Source of the DNA: Photobacterium profundum | GTDB taxonomy: Bacteria > Pseudomonadota > Gammaproteobacteria > Enterobacterales > Vibrionaceae | Assembly: GCF_003026285.1 (NCBI RefSeq) | Contig: NZ_PYOD01000010.1 | Coordinates: forward strand, 62,001-126,000 | Length of the DNA: 64,000 nt | Direction of reading: 5' to 3' | Part shown: positions 18,277 through 26,021 of the stretch, in pieces | Numbering within the stretch: the first letter of the stretch is position 1 | How the letters are laid out: every line of letters begins with the position of its first letter | Notes under the pieces: generated by a model | What the model was told of the DNA's origin: nothing | Seen by the model: the letters and a program-made list of their open reading frames with translations, nothing else | The model's database searches: none | Program-made: the position numbers and the translations under genes

Positions 18277-18816
18277 ATGATACTACGCCAAGTATTGGTG
18301 GTTGCTCTGTTGATGCTATTACAGGGTTGTTCGGGGTTATCGTCGAATGATCCTCGAAATACGACACAACAGTGGCACGATCAAGAAATTGAAATGGAAG
18401 TCGGCGGGCTCGTCAATAAAGCCCCTTTTCGCCAACTGGCAAGAATAAATGCCATTGCGACAGAGGGAAATGTTTTACTGGTTGGTCAAGCGGTCGATCA
18501 GGAAACCCAATCGTTACTCGGAGAAAAAGTACGAGAACTGAGTAATGTGCAGCATGTTTACAATCAGGTGAAGGTTCGTGCTCTACCTACACTTGGTGAG
18601 ATCAGTAGTGATAGCTGGATCACCACAAAAGTAAAATCTCAGATGGTGGCAAGTAAGCAGCTAAAAGACGCCTCTATTAAAGTCATTACTGAAGGACAGG
18701 AAGTATACCTATTAGGTTACGTTACTCGCACACAGGGCGATACAGCGTCAGAAATTGCCCGTAATGTGTCAGGCGTTAAGAATGTCATCAAAGTATTTCA
18801 ATACCCTGAAGGTTAA
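18277..18816 (+). CDS. dolP: Outer-membrane lipoprotein DolP (YraP), two BON domains
   Basis: DolP is a lipoprotein that binds anionic phospholipid and supports outer-membrane integrity at division sites. The 179-residue product begins with a short signal peptide ending LLQGC (mature Cys about residue 18), then two BON domains: about residues 45-110 and 115-178, the latter with DSWITTKVKSQM. Three bases separate it from diaA, and a bidirectional terminator follows. Confidence 0.93.
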   Translation: MILRQVLVVALLMLLQGCSGLSSNDPRNTTQQWHDQEIEMEVGGLVNKAPFRQLARINAIATEGNVLLVGQAVDQETQSLLGEKVRELSNVQHVYNQVKVRALPTLGEISSDSWITTKVKSQMVASKQLKDASIKVITEGQEVYLLGYVTRTQGDTASEIARNVSGVKNVIKVFQYPEG

Positions 18817-18849
18817 ACTTCGCTAGCAACGCCACTCACTAGAAAATAA

Positions 18850-18878
18850 AAACGCAGCTCAAAGGCTGCGTTTTTTTA
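18850..18878. terminator. Bidirectional terminator between dolP and sspB
   Basis: AACGCAGC pairs with GCTGCGTT around a 6-base loop. It has a T run on the plus side (TTTTTTTATTTT) and an A run on the other, so it can end both convergent units. Its edge just touches the sspB stop codon. Confidence 0.85.
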
Positions 18879-19382
18879 TTTTACGACACGAAGACTTGGA
18901 CGACCTCTAGGGCGAGGTGGTTCATCATCAGGTTCATTGTCATCACTTATTTCAGCAGTCACTGCTACAGGTGCTAACGTTTCTGCCTGAACTTCTACGA
19001 TACCGTCAATTTCTGCTTCTTCATTTTCATCAAAAGCATCAAGGTCAGTCGCATAAGCTGGTTCTGGATCGAACATTGTACCCGCACCATTTTCTCGCGC
19101 ATAAATCGCAACAACGGCATACATAGGTACAATAACAGCATGTGGACGGCCACTAAAACGCGCATTAAAGCTAACAGCTTCATTACCCAATTCTAAGTTG
19201 CCTACCGCACGCGGCGCAATGTTCAGAACAATCTGACCATCACTTACGAACTCCATTGGCACTTGTGCACCAGGTAACGTGGCATCCACGACCAAGTGCG
19301 GTGTCAAATCGTTATCCACCAGCCAATCGTAAAACGCACGCACCAAATAAGGACGACGCGGCGTCATTTTTTCCATGTCCAT
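18876..19382 (-). CDS. sspB: ClpXP protease specificity factor SspB
   Basis: SspB delivers ssrA-tagged proteins and other substrates (e.g. the RseA fragment) to ClpXP. The 168-residue protein has the folded N-domain (about 1-115), an acidic linker rich in D, E, P, and the C-terminal tail RGRPSLRVVK, the known ClpX-binding motif of the family. It begins directly after the sspA stop, so the two are co-translated. The DegS protease that creates the RseA fragment is encoded 9 kb away. Confidence 0.96.
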   Translation of the reverse strand: MDMEKMTPRRPYLVRAFYDWLVDNDLTPHLVVDATLPGAQVPMEFVSDGQIVLNIAPRAVGNLELGNEAVSFNARFSGRPHAVIVPMYAVVAIYARENGAGTMFDPEPAYATDLDAFDENEEAEIDGIVEVQAETLAPVAVTAEISDDNEPDDEPPRPRGRPSLRVVK

Positions 19383-20021
19383 TTACTGTCCAGTCAAGCG
19401 CATTTCACGCTCAGCTTCAGTAAGAGATGCAAGGAAAGAATCTCGTTCAAACACACGAGTCATGTATGCTTTAACTTCTTTCGAACCAACGCCACTTAGC
19501 TCAATACCCATTTCAGGTAAACGCCATAGTAGCGGAGCAAGGTAACAGTCTACCAAGCTAAATTCATCACTCATGAAGTAAGAATATTCAGCAAAAACAG
19601 GTGCAAGTGCTAGAAGTTCTTCACGCAATTGCTTACGTGCTTTGTCTGCTTCATCCGCAGTACCTTTGTTCACTTTTTCAGCTAACGTGTACCAGTTACG
19701 TTCAATGCGGTACATCATCAGACGACTATTACCACGAGCAACAGGGTACACAGGCATTAGAGGTGGGTGAGGGAAACGCTCATCCAAGTACTCCATAATG
19801 ATGCCTGCTTGATATAAAGCGAGTTCACGGTCAACAAGAGTTGGCACTGAATTGTATGGATTTAGGTCAAGCAGATCTTCAGGCAGGTTATTTGGATCAA
19901 CCAGCTCAATTTCAACACTAACACCTTTTTCAGCTAGTACGATACGCACCTGATGGCTGTAAATATCCGACGCATCAGAATACAGAGTCATCACAGAGCG
20001 TTTATTGGCAGCAACAGCCAT
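19383..20021 (-). CDS. sspA: Stringent starvation protein A (SspA), GST-like RNA polymerase partner
   Basis: SspA has a glutathione-S-transferase fold without enzyme activity and binds RNA polymerase to alter transcription in stress and stationary phase. I chose the ATG at 20021 (212 residues, MAVAANKRSVMTLYS) because GGAGGGG lies just before it; an upstream ATG at 20051 lies in the terminator hairpin and lacks a Shine-Dalgarno sequence. The N-terminal thioredoxin-like domain (NSVPTLVDRELALYQ) and the C-terminal helical domain are both present. It forms a unit with sspB. Confidence 0.95.
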   Translation of the reverse strand: MAVAANKRSVMTLYSDASDIYSHQVRIVLAEKGVSVEIELVDPNNLPEDLLDLNPYNSVPTLVDRELALYQAGIIMEYLDERFPHPPLMPVYPVARGNSRLMMYRIERNWYTLAEKVNKGTADEADKARKQLREELLALAPVFAEYSYFMSDEFSLVDCYLAPLLWRLPEMGIELSGVGSKEVKAYMTRVFERDSFLASLTEAEREMRLTGQ

Positions 20022-20050
20022 TGACCCCTCCAGTATAATTAAATTACACA

Positions 20051-20080
20051 AAAAGCAATGGGGGCTGGAGCCCCCATTGC
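20051..20080 (-). terminator. Strong terminator after petABC, just upstream of sspA
   Basis: GCAATGGGGGCT and AGCCCCCATTGC form a perfect 12-bp inverted repeat (20055-20080), followed on the minus strand by TTTTTGTG. It ends the petABC unit 28 bp past the petC stop and only about 30 bp before the sspA start codon. Confidence 0.85.
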
Positions 20081-20108
20081 GAGATTCTTAACCGTCTAGA
20101 TTACCCGA

Positions 20109-20846
20109 TCAGTGGACATCACGCCAATATTCTTTCTTCAACAACACTGTTAATACAAAGAATATAACGATAAAGCCCATTACCCATAAGCCTAAACGCT
20201 GACGTTCAAGCTTCATCGGTTCAGCTGAATACTCAAGAAAGTTAACAAGATCACGTACAACTTCGTCATATTCGTCGGCGTTTAATTCACCGGCGCCATT
20301 AGACTTTAGCCCTACATATTCTTGAACTTCTTCACCATCAACTAGACGTGTTTCATATACTTTTGTTGGTACACCTTGCAGTTCTTCCAACACATGCGGC
20401 ATACCCACGCTTGGGAATATGACATTATTCACGCCAAATGGGCGTGATGGGTCAGCATAAAAAGAACGTAAATAAGTATATAACCAATCGGTACCACGCA
20501 CTCGAGCAACCAACGTCAAATCTGGAGCAGGTGCACCAAACGATGCCGCTGCGTATTCCGTAGAGATGGAATTCGTCATCAGATCACCCACTTTCGCATT
20601 TTCATCGAAAATCAGGTTATCTCTCATCAGATCCAATGGAATATCCAAATCGGTAGCAACACGCTCATAACGCTGATATTGCGTTGCGTGACAACCAAAA
20701 CAATAGTTTACAAACGTTTTTGCACCACGTTGTAACGATGCCTTGTCCGATATGTCATTGTTCGCTGCATCTAAATGTACGTTACCACCCGCCGCCATAA
20801 CCACAGACGGCAACAGAGCTAGTAGCATTACAATCAATTTTTTCAT
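20109..20846 (-). CDS. petC: Ubiquinol-cytochrome c reductase, cytochrome c1 subunit
   Basis: Cytochrome c1 takes electrons from the Rieske protein of the bc1 complex and passes them to soluble cytochrome c. The 245-residue protein has a signal peptide (about 1-18, ending VMAA), the haem-attachment motif CFGCH at residues 49-53, a PDLTLVARVRG segment and a C-terminal membrane anchor (about 217-236). Its start overlaps the petB stop by 4 bases. Confidence 0.97.
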   Translation of the reverse strand: MKKLIVMLLALLPSVVMAAGGNVHLDAANNDISDKASLQRGAKTFVNYCFGCHATQYQRYERVATDLDIPLDLMRDNLIFDENAKVGDLMTNSISTEYAAASFGAPAPDLTLVARVRGTDWLYTYLRSFYADPSRPFGVNNVIFPSVGMPHVLEELQGVPTKVYETRLVDGEEVQEYVGLKSNGAGELNADEYDEVVRDLVNFLEYSAEPMKLERQRLGLWVMGFIVIFFVLTVLLKKEYWRDVH

Positions 20847-22108
20847 TTGAATGTCACCCTCTCTGGTAGTGGTTTCGTCGCTTCATTTTTACTGTAAACA
20901 AACAATAAAATGAAGAACATGAAGTACCCAAGACTGAAAATCTGAGCCATTAAAGTATAAAGTGCCGTTGCAGGTAGCGCACCAAGAATACCAAGAGCAA
21001 CAAAACAGATTGTAAACTGAATAATATTCGCTAAGTGCAACTTGCTACGGTAGCGGTAAGAACGCACTTTACAACGATCAAACCATGGCAGTAAGAATAA
21101 GAAGACAATCGATGCCCCCATCGCAACCACACCTAACAACTTATCAGGTACCGCACGTAAAATGGCGTAGAACGGAGTGAAATACCAAACAGGTGCAATA
21201 TGTTCAGGTGTTTTTAGCGGGTTTGCTGCTTCAAAGTTCGGTGGCTCAAGGAAGTAACCGCCCATTTCTGGATTGAAAAACAACACATAGCTGAACAAAA
21301 ATGCAAACACAGCGACGCCGACTAAATCTTTTACCGTACCGTAAGGATGGAATGGGATTGAATCAATGACGTCATACTTACCACTGTATTGCTTATGGAA
21401 TGGGAATTGCGTCTTGTAACCTTCCCCTTTACTGCCTTTCGGAAGCTTAGTCTCGATACCGTCAGGGTTGTTTGAACCGACTTCATGCAGTGCAAGAACA
21501 TGCAATACAATCAGCAACAGCAGCACAATCGGAAGAGCAATCACGTGAAGTGCAAAGAAACGGTTTAACGTCGCACCAGAGATAACATAATCACCACGAA
21601 TCCATAGTGTTAGATCATCACCGATAACAGGAATAGCACCAAACAGTGAAATGATCACCTGCGCACCCCAGTAAGACATTTGTCCCCAAGGTAGCAAGTA
21701 GCCCATGAAGGCTTCAGCCATTAACACAAGGAAAATCAGCATACCAAATAGCCACAATAACTCGCGAGGCTTTTGATAAGAACCGTAAATTAACCCACGA
21801 AACATATGCAGGTATATAACAATAAAGAACGCTGATGCGCCCGTTGAGTGCATATAACGCAATAGCCAACCGTAGTCCACATCACGCATGATGTATTCCA
21901 CAGAAGCAAATGCACCATCACCAGACGGTACATAGTTCATGGTTAGCCAAACACCTGTTACTAGCTGATTAACTAGTACCAACATGGCTAATGAACCAAA
22001 AATATACCAAAAGTTGAAGTTTTTCGGCATAGGGTATTCAGACAAATGCTTCTTATAGGCATCCATCACGGGTAAACGTTTTTCAATCCAACCGAGTAAA
22101 GCGTCCAT
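20843..22108 (-). CDS. petB: Ubiquinol-cytochrome c reductase, cytochrome b subunit
   Basis: Cytochrome b holds the two b haems and both quinone sites of the bc1 complex in the inner membrane. The 421-residue protein has about eight or nine membrane segments, paired haem-ligand histidines in LRYMHSTGASAFFIVIYLH and in RFFALHVIALP...VLHVLALHE, and the Qo-site PEWY-type region written here as PVWYFTPFYAILRAVPDK. The length is that of a full bacterial cytochrome b. It overlaps petA by one base. Confidence 0.97.
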   Translation of the reverse strand: MDALLGWIEKRLPVMDAYKKHLSEYPMPKNFNFWYIFGSLAMLVLVNQLVTGVWLTMNYVPSGDGAFASVEYIMRDVDYGWLLRYMHSTGASAFFIVIYLHMFRGLIYGSYQKPRELLWLFGMLIFLVLMAEAFMGYLLPWGQMSYWGAQVIISLFGAIPVIGDDLTLWIRGDYVISGATLNRFFALHVIALPIVLLLLIVLHVLALHEVGSNNPDGIETKLPKGSKGEGYKTQFPFHKQYSGKYDVIDSIPFHPYGTVKDLVGVAVFAFLFSYVLFFNPEMGGYFLEPPNFEAANPLKTPEHIAPVWYFTPFYAILRAVPDKLLGVVAMGASIVFLFLLPWFDRCKVRSYRYRSKLHLANIIQFTICFVALGILGALPATALYTLMAQIFSLGYFMFFILLFVYSKNEATKPLPERVTFK

Positions 22109-22698
22109 TAGGCAGCCCCCTCATCAATACCGATAATAATCGAATGATCGTTTACGAACATATGCGGCGGTACCACCAAGTTTAACGGTGCCGGTACGCC
22201 AGCAAATACACGACCAGCCATATCGAACTTTGAACCATGACAAGGGCAGAAGAAACCTGCACTGACACCGCTCACTTGCTCACTAAAACTGTCTGGTAAA
22301 TAGGTAGGGGAACAACCGAGGTGGGTACAAATACCTACGGCTAAAAAGATTTCAGGTTTAACTGAACGGAACTTATTGTGGGCATAAGTAGGCTGCTGCG
22401 GTTCATCCGAATTAGGATCACGAAGCTGAGCATCATGCTCACCTAACTCTTTCAAAATGGCATCACCACGACGCACAACCCAAACTGGTTTTCCACGCCA
22501 TTCGACGCGAACCATTTGGCCATCTTCCAATTTACTGATATCAACTTCAACTGGAGCCCCGGCAGCTTTCGCTCTCGCACTTGGGTTCCACGATTTGATA
22601 AAAGGTACGGCTACAGCTACTGCACCCAGACCTCCAACAACCGAAGTCGTCGCAGTTAGGAAGCGGCGTCTGCCGTTACTTACTGGCGCATTGCTCAT
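22108..22698 (-). CDS. petA: Ubiquinol-cytochrome c reductase, Rieske iron-sulfur subunit
   Basis: The Rieske protein carries the 2Fe-2S cluster that accepts the first electron from ubiquinol. From the ATG at 22698 it has 196 residues; GGAGA lies 8 bases before, so I prefer it to an ATG five codons upstream. A twin-arginine-like N-terminus (NGRRRFLTATTS) precedes the membrane anchor. The cluster ligands are visible in CTHLGC (124-129) and CPCHGS (151-156). It is first in the petABC operon. Confidence 0.97.
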   Translation of the reverse strand: MSNAPVSNGRRRFLTATTSVVGGLGAVAVAVPFIKSWNPSARAKAAGAPVEVDISKLEDGQMVRVEWRGKPVWVVRRGDAILKELGEHDAQLRDPNSDEPQQPTYAHNKFRSVKPEIFLAVGICTHLGCSPTYLPDSFSEQVSGVSAGFFCPCHGSKFDMAGRVFAGVPAPLNLVVPPHMFVNDHSIIIGIDEGAA

Positions 22699-22834
22699 CC
22701 AAACATTCTCCAATGTGCTCCCGCGCTGGATTATTATTATTTCCTTATGCGTCCCTGGAGCTTACGACTAACTTTAAAACAAAAAGATACAACAGGTATT
22801 TTGTTACAATTTATAGCTATGATTAACAAGCCAA

Positions 22835-22863
22835 ATGATAAAGAAAACCCCACTTTTTGACAA
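22835..22863 (-). promoter_or_regulatory. Putative promoter of petABC
   Basis: TTGTCA (22863-22858) and TATCAT (22840-22835), each a 5/6 match, are 17 bases apart on the minus strand. The leader to petA would be about 130 nt. The rest of the 260-bp petA-rpsI gap shows only AT-rich sequence and the rpsI terminator. Confidence 0.5.
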
Positions 22864-22959
22864 GTTAAAGCTACCTTTTTGCAACAAATGTGAGAGGTAT
22901 GTTCTTTTTGTTTCAAAACCTAGTTAAATACATTAAAAAACGACATTTTCAAGACAAAA

Positions 22960-22987
22960 AAAAGCCCAACCCGAGGGCTGAGCTTTT
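22960..22987 (-). terminator. Terminator of rplM-rpsI
   Basis: AAAAGCCCAACCC and GGGCTGAGCTTTT pair over 13 positions with two mismatches of the wobble type and a 2-base loop. A long T run follows on the minus strand, 40 bp past the rpsI stop. Confidence 0.8.
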
Positions 22988-23027
22988 CTGGTACACAGTA
23001 ACCAGATATAAAATCTGGCGCGTAATA

Positions 23028-23420
23028 TTAACGCTTTGAGAACTGTGGACGACGACGTGCTTTACGTAGACCAACTTTCTTACGCTCAACTTTACGTGCG
23101 TCACGAGTAACATAACCCGCTGCGCGTAGAGTAGGACGTAGAGTCTCATCGTATTCCATAAGTGCACGGGTAATACCGTGACGAATAGCGCCAGATTGAC
23201 CAGTAATACCACCACCTTTAACAGTGATGTTTAGGTCAAACTTGTCTACCATGTCTAGAAGAACTAGCGGCTGGTTAACAACCATGCGAGCTGTTTCACG
23301 ACCAAAGTAAACTTCAAGGCTACGCTTGTTGATTACAATTTTGCCAGTACCCGGTTTGATGAAAACGCGAGCAGCTGAGCTTTTGCGACGGCCAGTGCCG
23401 TAGTATTGATTCTCTGCCAT
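23028..23420 (-). CDS. rpsI: 30S ribosomal protein S9
   Basis: S9 sits in the head of the small subunit with its C-terminal tail reaching the P-site tRNA. From the ATG at 23420 it has 130 residues, beginning MAENQYYGTGRRKSSAARVF as in E. coli and ending in the basic tail GLRKARRRPQFSKR. GGGAAT precedes this ATG at good distance; frames opening at 23435 and 23426 would add untypical residues. It follows rplM closely. Confidence 0.98.
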   Translation of the reverse strand: MAENQYYGTGRRKSSAARVFIKPGTGKIVINKRSLEVYFGRETARMVVNQPLVLLDMVDKFDLNITVKGGGITGQSGAIRHGITRALMEYDETLRPTLRAAGYVTRDARKVERKKVGLRKARRRPQFSKR

Positions 23421-23435
23421 TGTCATAATTCCCAA

Positions 23436-23864
23436 TTAGATGTCTAGTACTTTAGGCTGCTGTGCAGCATGGTTGTGCTCAGTACCCGCGTAAACTTTAA
23501 GCTTACGGTACATTGCACGGCCTAGAGGACCCTTAGGAAGCATGCCTTTAACAGCAGTTTCGATAACCATTTCTGGCTTCTTATCGATAAGCTTTTCAAA
23601 GCTGATTGACTTAAGACCACCGATGAAACCTGTGTGGTGGTGGTACATCTTGTCAGTTCTCTTAGCGCCAGTTACAGCAACTTTTTCAGCGTTGATAACT
23701 ACAATGTAGTCACCAGTGTCAACGTGCGGAGTGTACTCCGGCTTATGCTTACCACGTAGACGAGATGCGATTTCAGTTGCTAGACGGCCAAGAGTTTTAC
23801 CTTCAGCGTCAACAACATACCAGTCACGTTTTACAGTTTCTGGTTTAGCAACGAAAGTTTTCAT
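23436..23864 (-). CDS. rplM: 50S ribosomal protein L13
   Basis: L13 is an early assembly protein of the large subunit. The product of 142 residues from the ATG at 23864 begins MKTFVAKPETVKRDWYVVDA and contains LRGKHKPEYTPHVDTGDYIVV and the GMLPKGPLGR motif, all standard for L13. In E. coli L13 represses its own operon by binding the mRNA leader. Here a leader of about 140 nt (see the promoter at 24010) leaves room for such control, which I infer only. Confidence 0.98.
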   Translation of the reverse strand: MKTFVAKPETVKRDWYVVDAEGKTLGRLATEIASRLRGKHKPEYTPHVDTGDYIVVINAEKVAVTGAKRTDKMYHHHTGFIGGLKSISFEKLIDKKPEMVIETAVKGMLPKGPLGRAMYRKLKVYAGTEHNHAAQQPKVLDI

Positions 23865-24009
23865 GCTAATAATTACCCGATAATAAAATTGATTCACTTA
23901 CAAAGGAATATCCCAAAAGATACTCCCTCACTGTACAGAGCCCAGTCATCACCCCTTCGAGCGGTTGGCACTCCCGACTTTCGTCGATACAGGTACGGTG
24001 GGTCGCAAG

Positions 24010-24015
24010 ATTATA
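24010..24015 (-). promoter_or_regulatory. -10 element of the rplM-rpsI promoter
   Basis: A perfect TATAAT on the minus strand is followed by CTTGCGACCC. The -35 region at 17 bases (GTGATT) matches poorly. Transcription would start near 24003 and give a GC-richer leader of about 140 nt that contains TCGACGAAAGTCGGGAG, able to form a small stem. Between this and zapE the sequence is A/T-tract rich. Confidence 0.5.
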
Positions 24016-24151
24016 GGGAAGGGTGGAGAAAAAATCACCTTTTTTTCAAAAAAAAATGATATTTTTTCTTTTTAGTCAAAATATCGCTTAAAAGTCAGAT
24101 CTTTTGATGCCTTCATTAGCAGTATTAACCTTAATTCGTTCTGAATGATTG

Positions 24152-25255
24152 TTAAGGTAAATGCGGTTTTGCTAGGTAATCGTGGCTTTGCATCTCAATA
24201 AGACGTGAACAACAGCGTTTAAACTCAAAATCCAAGCGACCATCACAATAAAGACTATCTAGCCCTACCGCAGCTGAGATAATCAGTTTTACATTGCGTT
24301 CATAAAACTCATCGACCATGGCAATAAATCGACGCGCGGCGTCATCTTCTTTTTCGCCCATTACAATAACGTTAGATAAGAATACCGTGTGATAAATACG
24401 TGCAATTTCCATGTAATCGGTTTGGCTACGCGCTGTCTGACATAACGTCTTGAAAGTAAAATGGACAATCCCATCAGCTTCTCGCACCGTAGGTAACATG
24501 CGGTTGTTAATTTCAATCTCGTGTTGTTGGGTTCTTGGCTCTACCGACAGTTGCATAAAGTACTGTTCAATATTGATCTGGGCTTGTTCATCTAACGGGG
24601 AATGATAGATTTCAGCTTGCTCTAAAGTACGAAGTCGATAATCAATACCAGAATCGACATTAACAACAAAACAATGTTCCTGAATTAGCGCGATTGCAGG
24701 CAAAAAACGCGCACGTTGTAAACCATTGCGATACAGGTCTTCTGGGGGAATATTTGATGTTGCGACTAATGTAATACCGCGCTTAAACAATGCTTCAAAT
24801 AGCGTACCTAAGATCATCGCATCGGTAATATCAGAAACAAAAAACTCATCGAAGCAAATAATATCGGTTTCGACTTTAAAAATATCAGCAACCTGCTCAA
24901 GAGGATCTGATTGCGCACCAAGCTGCTGCATCTCATGATGAACGCGATGCATGAAGCGATGAAAGTGTACCCGCATTTTTCGCTCTGTTGGCAAACACTC
25001 GAAGAATGTATCAACCAAATACGTTTTACCTCGCCCAACACCTCCCCAGAAATAGACGCCTTTAACGGGCGTTAACGCCAGAGGCTTATGTTGCCGTTTA
25101 AAAAAACGGCCAACTAAAGACGGTTTCACTTCCGGTTGCGGAAGTAGCATGCGATGGTAGAGATCATCGAGGTGTGTAACTGCATTTGCTTGTGCCTCAT
25201 CAGCAAAAAAGTCTTCTTGCTTAAGGTCTTGTTGATATTGCTGTTTTGGCGTCAT
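24152..25255 (-). CDS. zapE: Cell division ATPase ZapE (AFG1 family)
   Basis: ZapE is an AAA-type ATPase that affects Z-ring stability in E. coli. The 367-residue protein has Walker A GGVGRGKT at residues 71-78, Walker B IICFDEFFV near 133-141, and the sensor-like LVATSNIPPEDLYRNGLQR. The overall match to the AFG1/ZapE family is clear. It is divergent from zapG with a 178-bp gap that must contain both promoters; I could not place them with confidence. Confidence 0.95.
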   Translation of the reverse strand: MTPKQQYQQDLKQEDFFADEAQANAVTHLDDLYHRMLLPQPEVKPSLVGRFFKRQHKPLALTPVKGVYFWGGVGRGKTYLVDTFFECLPTERKMRVHFHRFMHRVHHEMQQLGAQSDPLEQVADIFKVETDIICFDEFFVSDITDAMILGTLFEALFKRGITLVATSNIPPEDLYRNGLQRARFLPAIALIQEHCFVVNVDSGIDYRLRTLEQAEIYHSPLDEQAQINIEQYFMQLSVEPRTQQHEIEINNRMLPTVREADGIVHFTFKTLCQTARSQTDYMEIARIYHTVFLSNVIVMGEKEDDAARRFIAMVDEFYERNVKLIISAAVGLDSLYCDGRLDFEFKRCCSRLIEMQSHDYLAKPHLP

Positions 25256-25433
25256 CCTGAACCCACTACCTTGTTAAGATCCGTACAAATGCTTTTAAGA
25301 CTGTCAATTACAATCTGCGTTAACGTGAGACCATCGTTAATCTCAATAAATAGAGTACCATGCCTGATTCTCTGCATGTATAGTAAATAGACAGGCTTAA
25401 ACCTAATTTCAATTCAGTCAAAAGGAGTTTTTT

Positions 25434-25871
25434 ATGGCTTGGATTTATGCGCTTATTATTTTCGTTGCTGGTGCTATTGTTGGTGCGTTTGCCGCACGTT
25501 TAGGTAACAAAAGCCTAAAACAACAAAAAGAACTAAAGAAAGATCTCGATAAATCAAAATACGAACTTGAGCAGTACCGTCAAGAACTCGTTGACCATTT
25601 TGCTCGCAGTGCAGAACTACTTGATAATGTCGCTAAAGACTACAGTAAACTCTATGAGCATATGGCAAAAACATCGACCGAGCTAATGCCTAATTTACCA
25701 GAGCAAGATAATCCTTTTGCTCGACGTATTAGTACACTAGAGGCAGTTAAGCAGCCAGCAGAGCCATTGCATGATCAACCTCGTGATTATGCCAGCGGTG
25801 CAACGGGTCTTTTCAACGACAAACCTGTTGAAGAAATACCTGAAAAAGTTGAAGAATCAAAAGCTAGCTAA
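25434..25871 (+). CDS. zapG: ZapG/YhcB family membrane protein (DUF1043)
   Basis: YhcB (ZapG/LapD) is a bitopic inner-membrane protein that links division, elongation and envelope synthesis in E. coli. The 145-residue product starts with a membrane segment (residues 3-21, glycine- and alanine-rich), followed by a charged coiled coil (about 28-75, KQQKELKKDLDKSKYELEQYRQ) and a loose acidic tail. AAAAGGAG precedes the ATG. Two inverted repeats lie between it and degQ. Confidence 0.9.
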   Translation: MAWIYALIIFVAGAIVGAFAARLGNKSLKQQKELKKDLDKSKYELEQYRQELVDHFARSAELLDNVAKDYSKLYEHMAKTSTELMPNLPEQDNPFARRISTLEAVKQPAEPLHDQPRDYASGATGLFNDKPVEEIPEKVEESKAS

Positions 25872-25878
25872 TCAAATA

Positions 25879-25963
25879 TATACCCATATATTGCTGACTT
25901 TGCATCATGGGTATACCAGCATTAATTTCAATCAGTTCGATGAATAGTTGTCTTTAATGCTGG
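25879..25963. repeat. Two consecutive inverted repeats between zapG and degQ
   Basis: TATACCCAT (25879-25887) is matched by ATGGGTATA (25907-25915), a perfect 9-bp pair. Directly next, CCAGCATTAA (25916-25925) is matched by TTAATGCTGG (25954-25963), a perfect 10-bp pair. Neither has a T tract typical of a terminator. The words GGGTATACCAG and ACCAGCATTAA from here recur in other gaps of this window (34066 and 42120). Confidence 0.6.
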
Positions 25964-26021
25964 GAACTTAGCTCTGGTTTACAGGTCGAAATAATCACTT
26001 GTTAAATCGGAGTTAACTAAA

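Noticed and set aside
23965..23985. TTGGCACTCCCGACTTTC resembling a sigma-54 promoter
   Set aside because: The -24 part fits, but the -12 TTGC element is missing, and it lies on the strand opposite to rplM.
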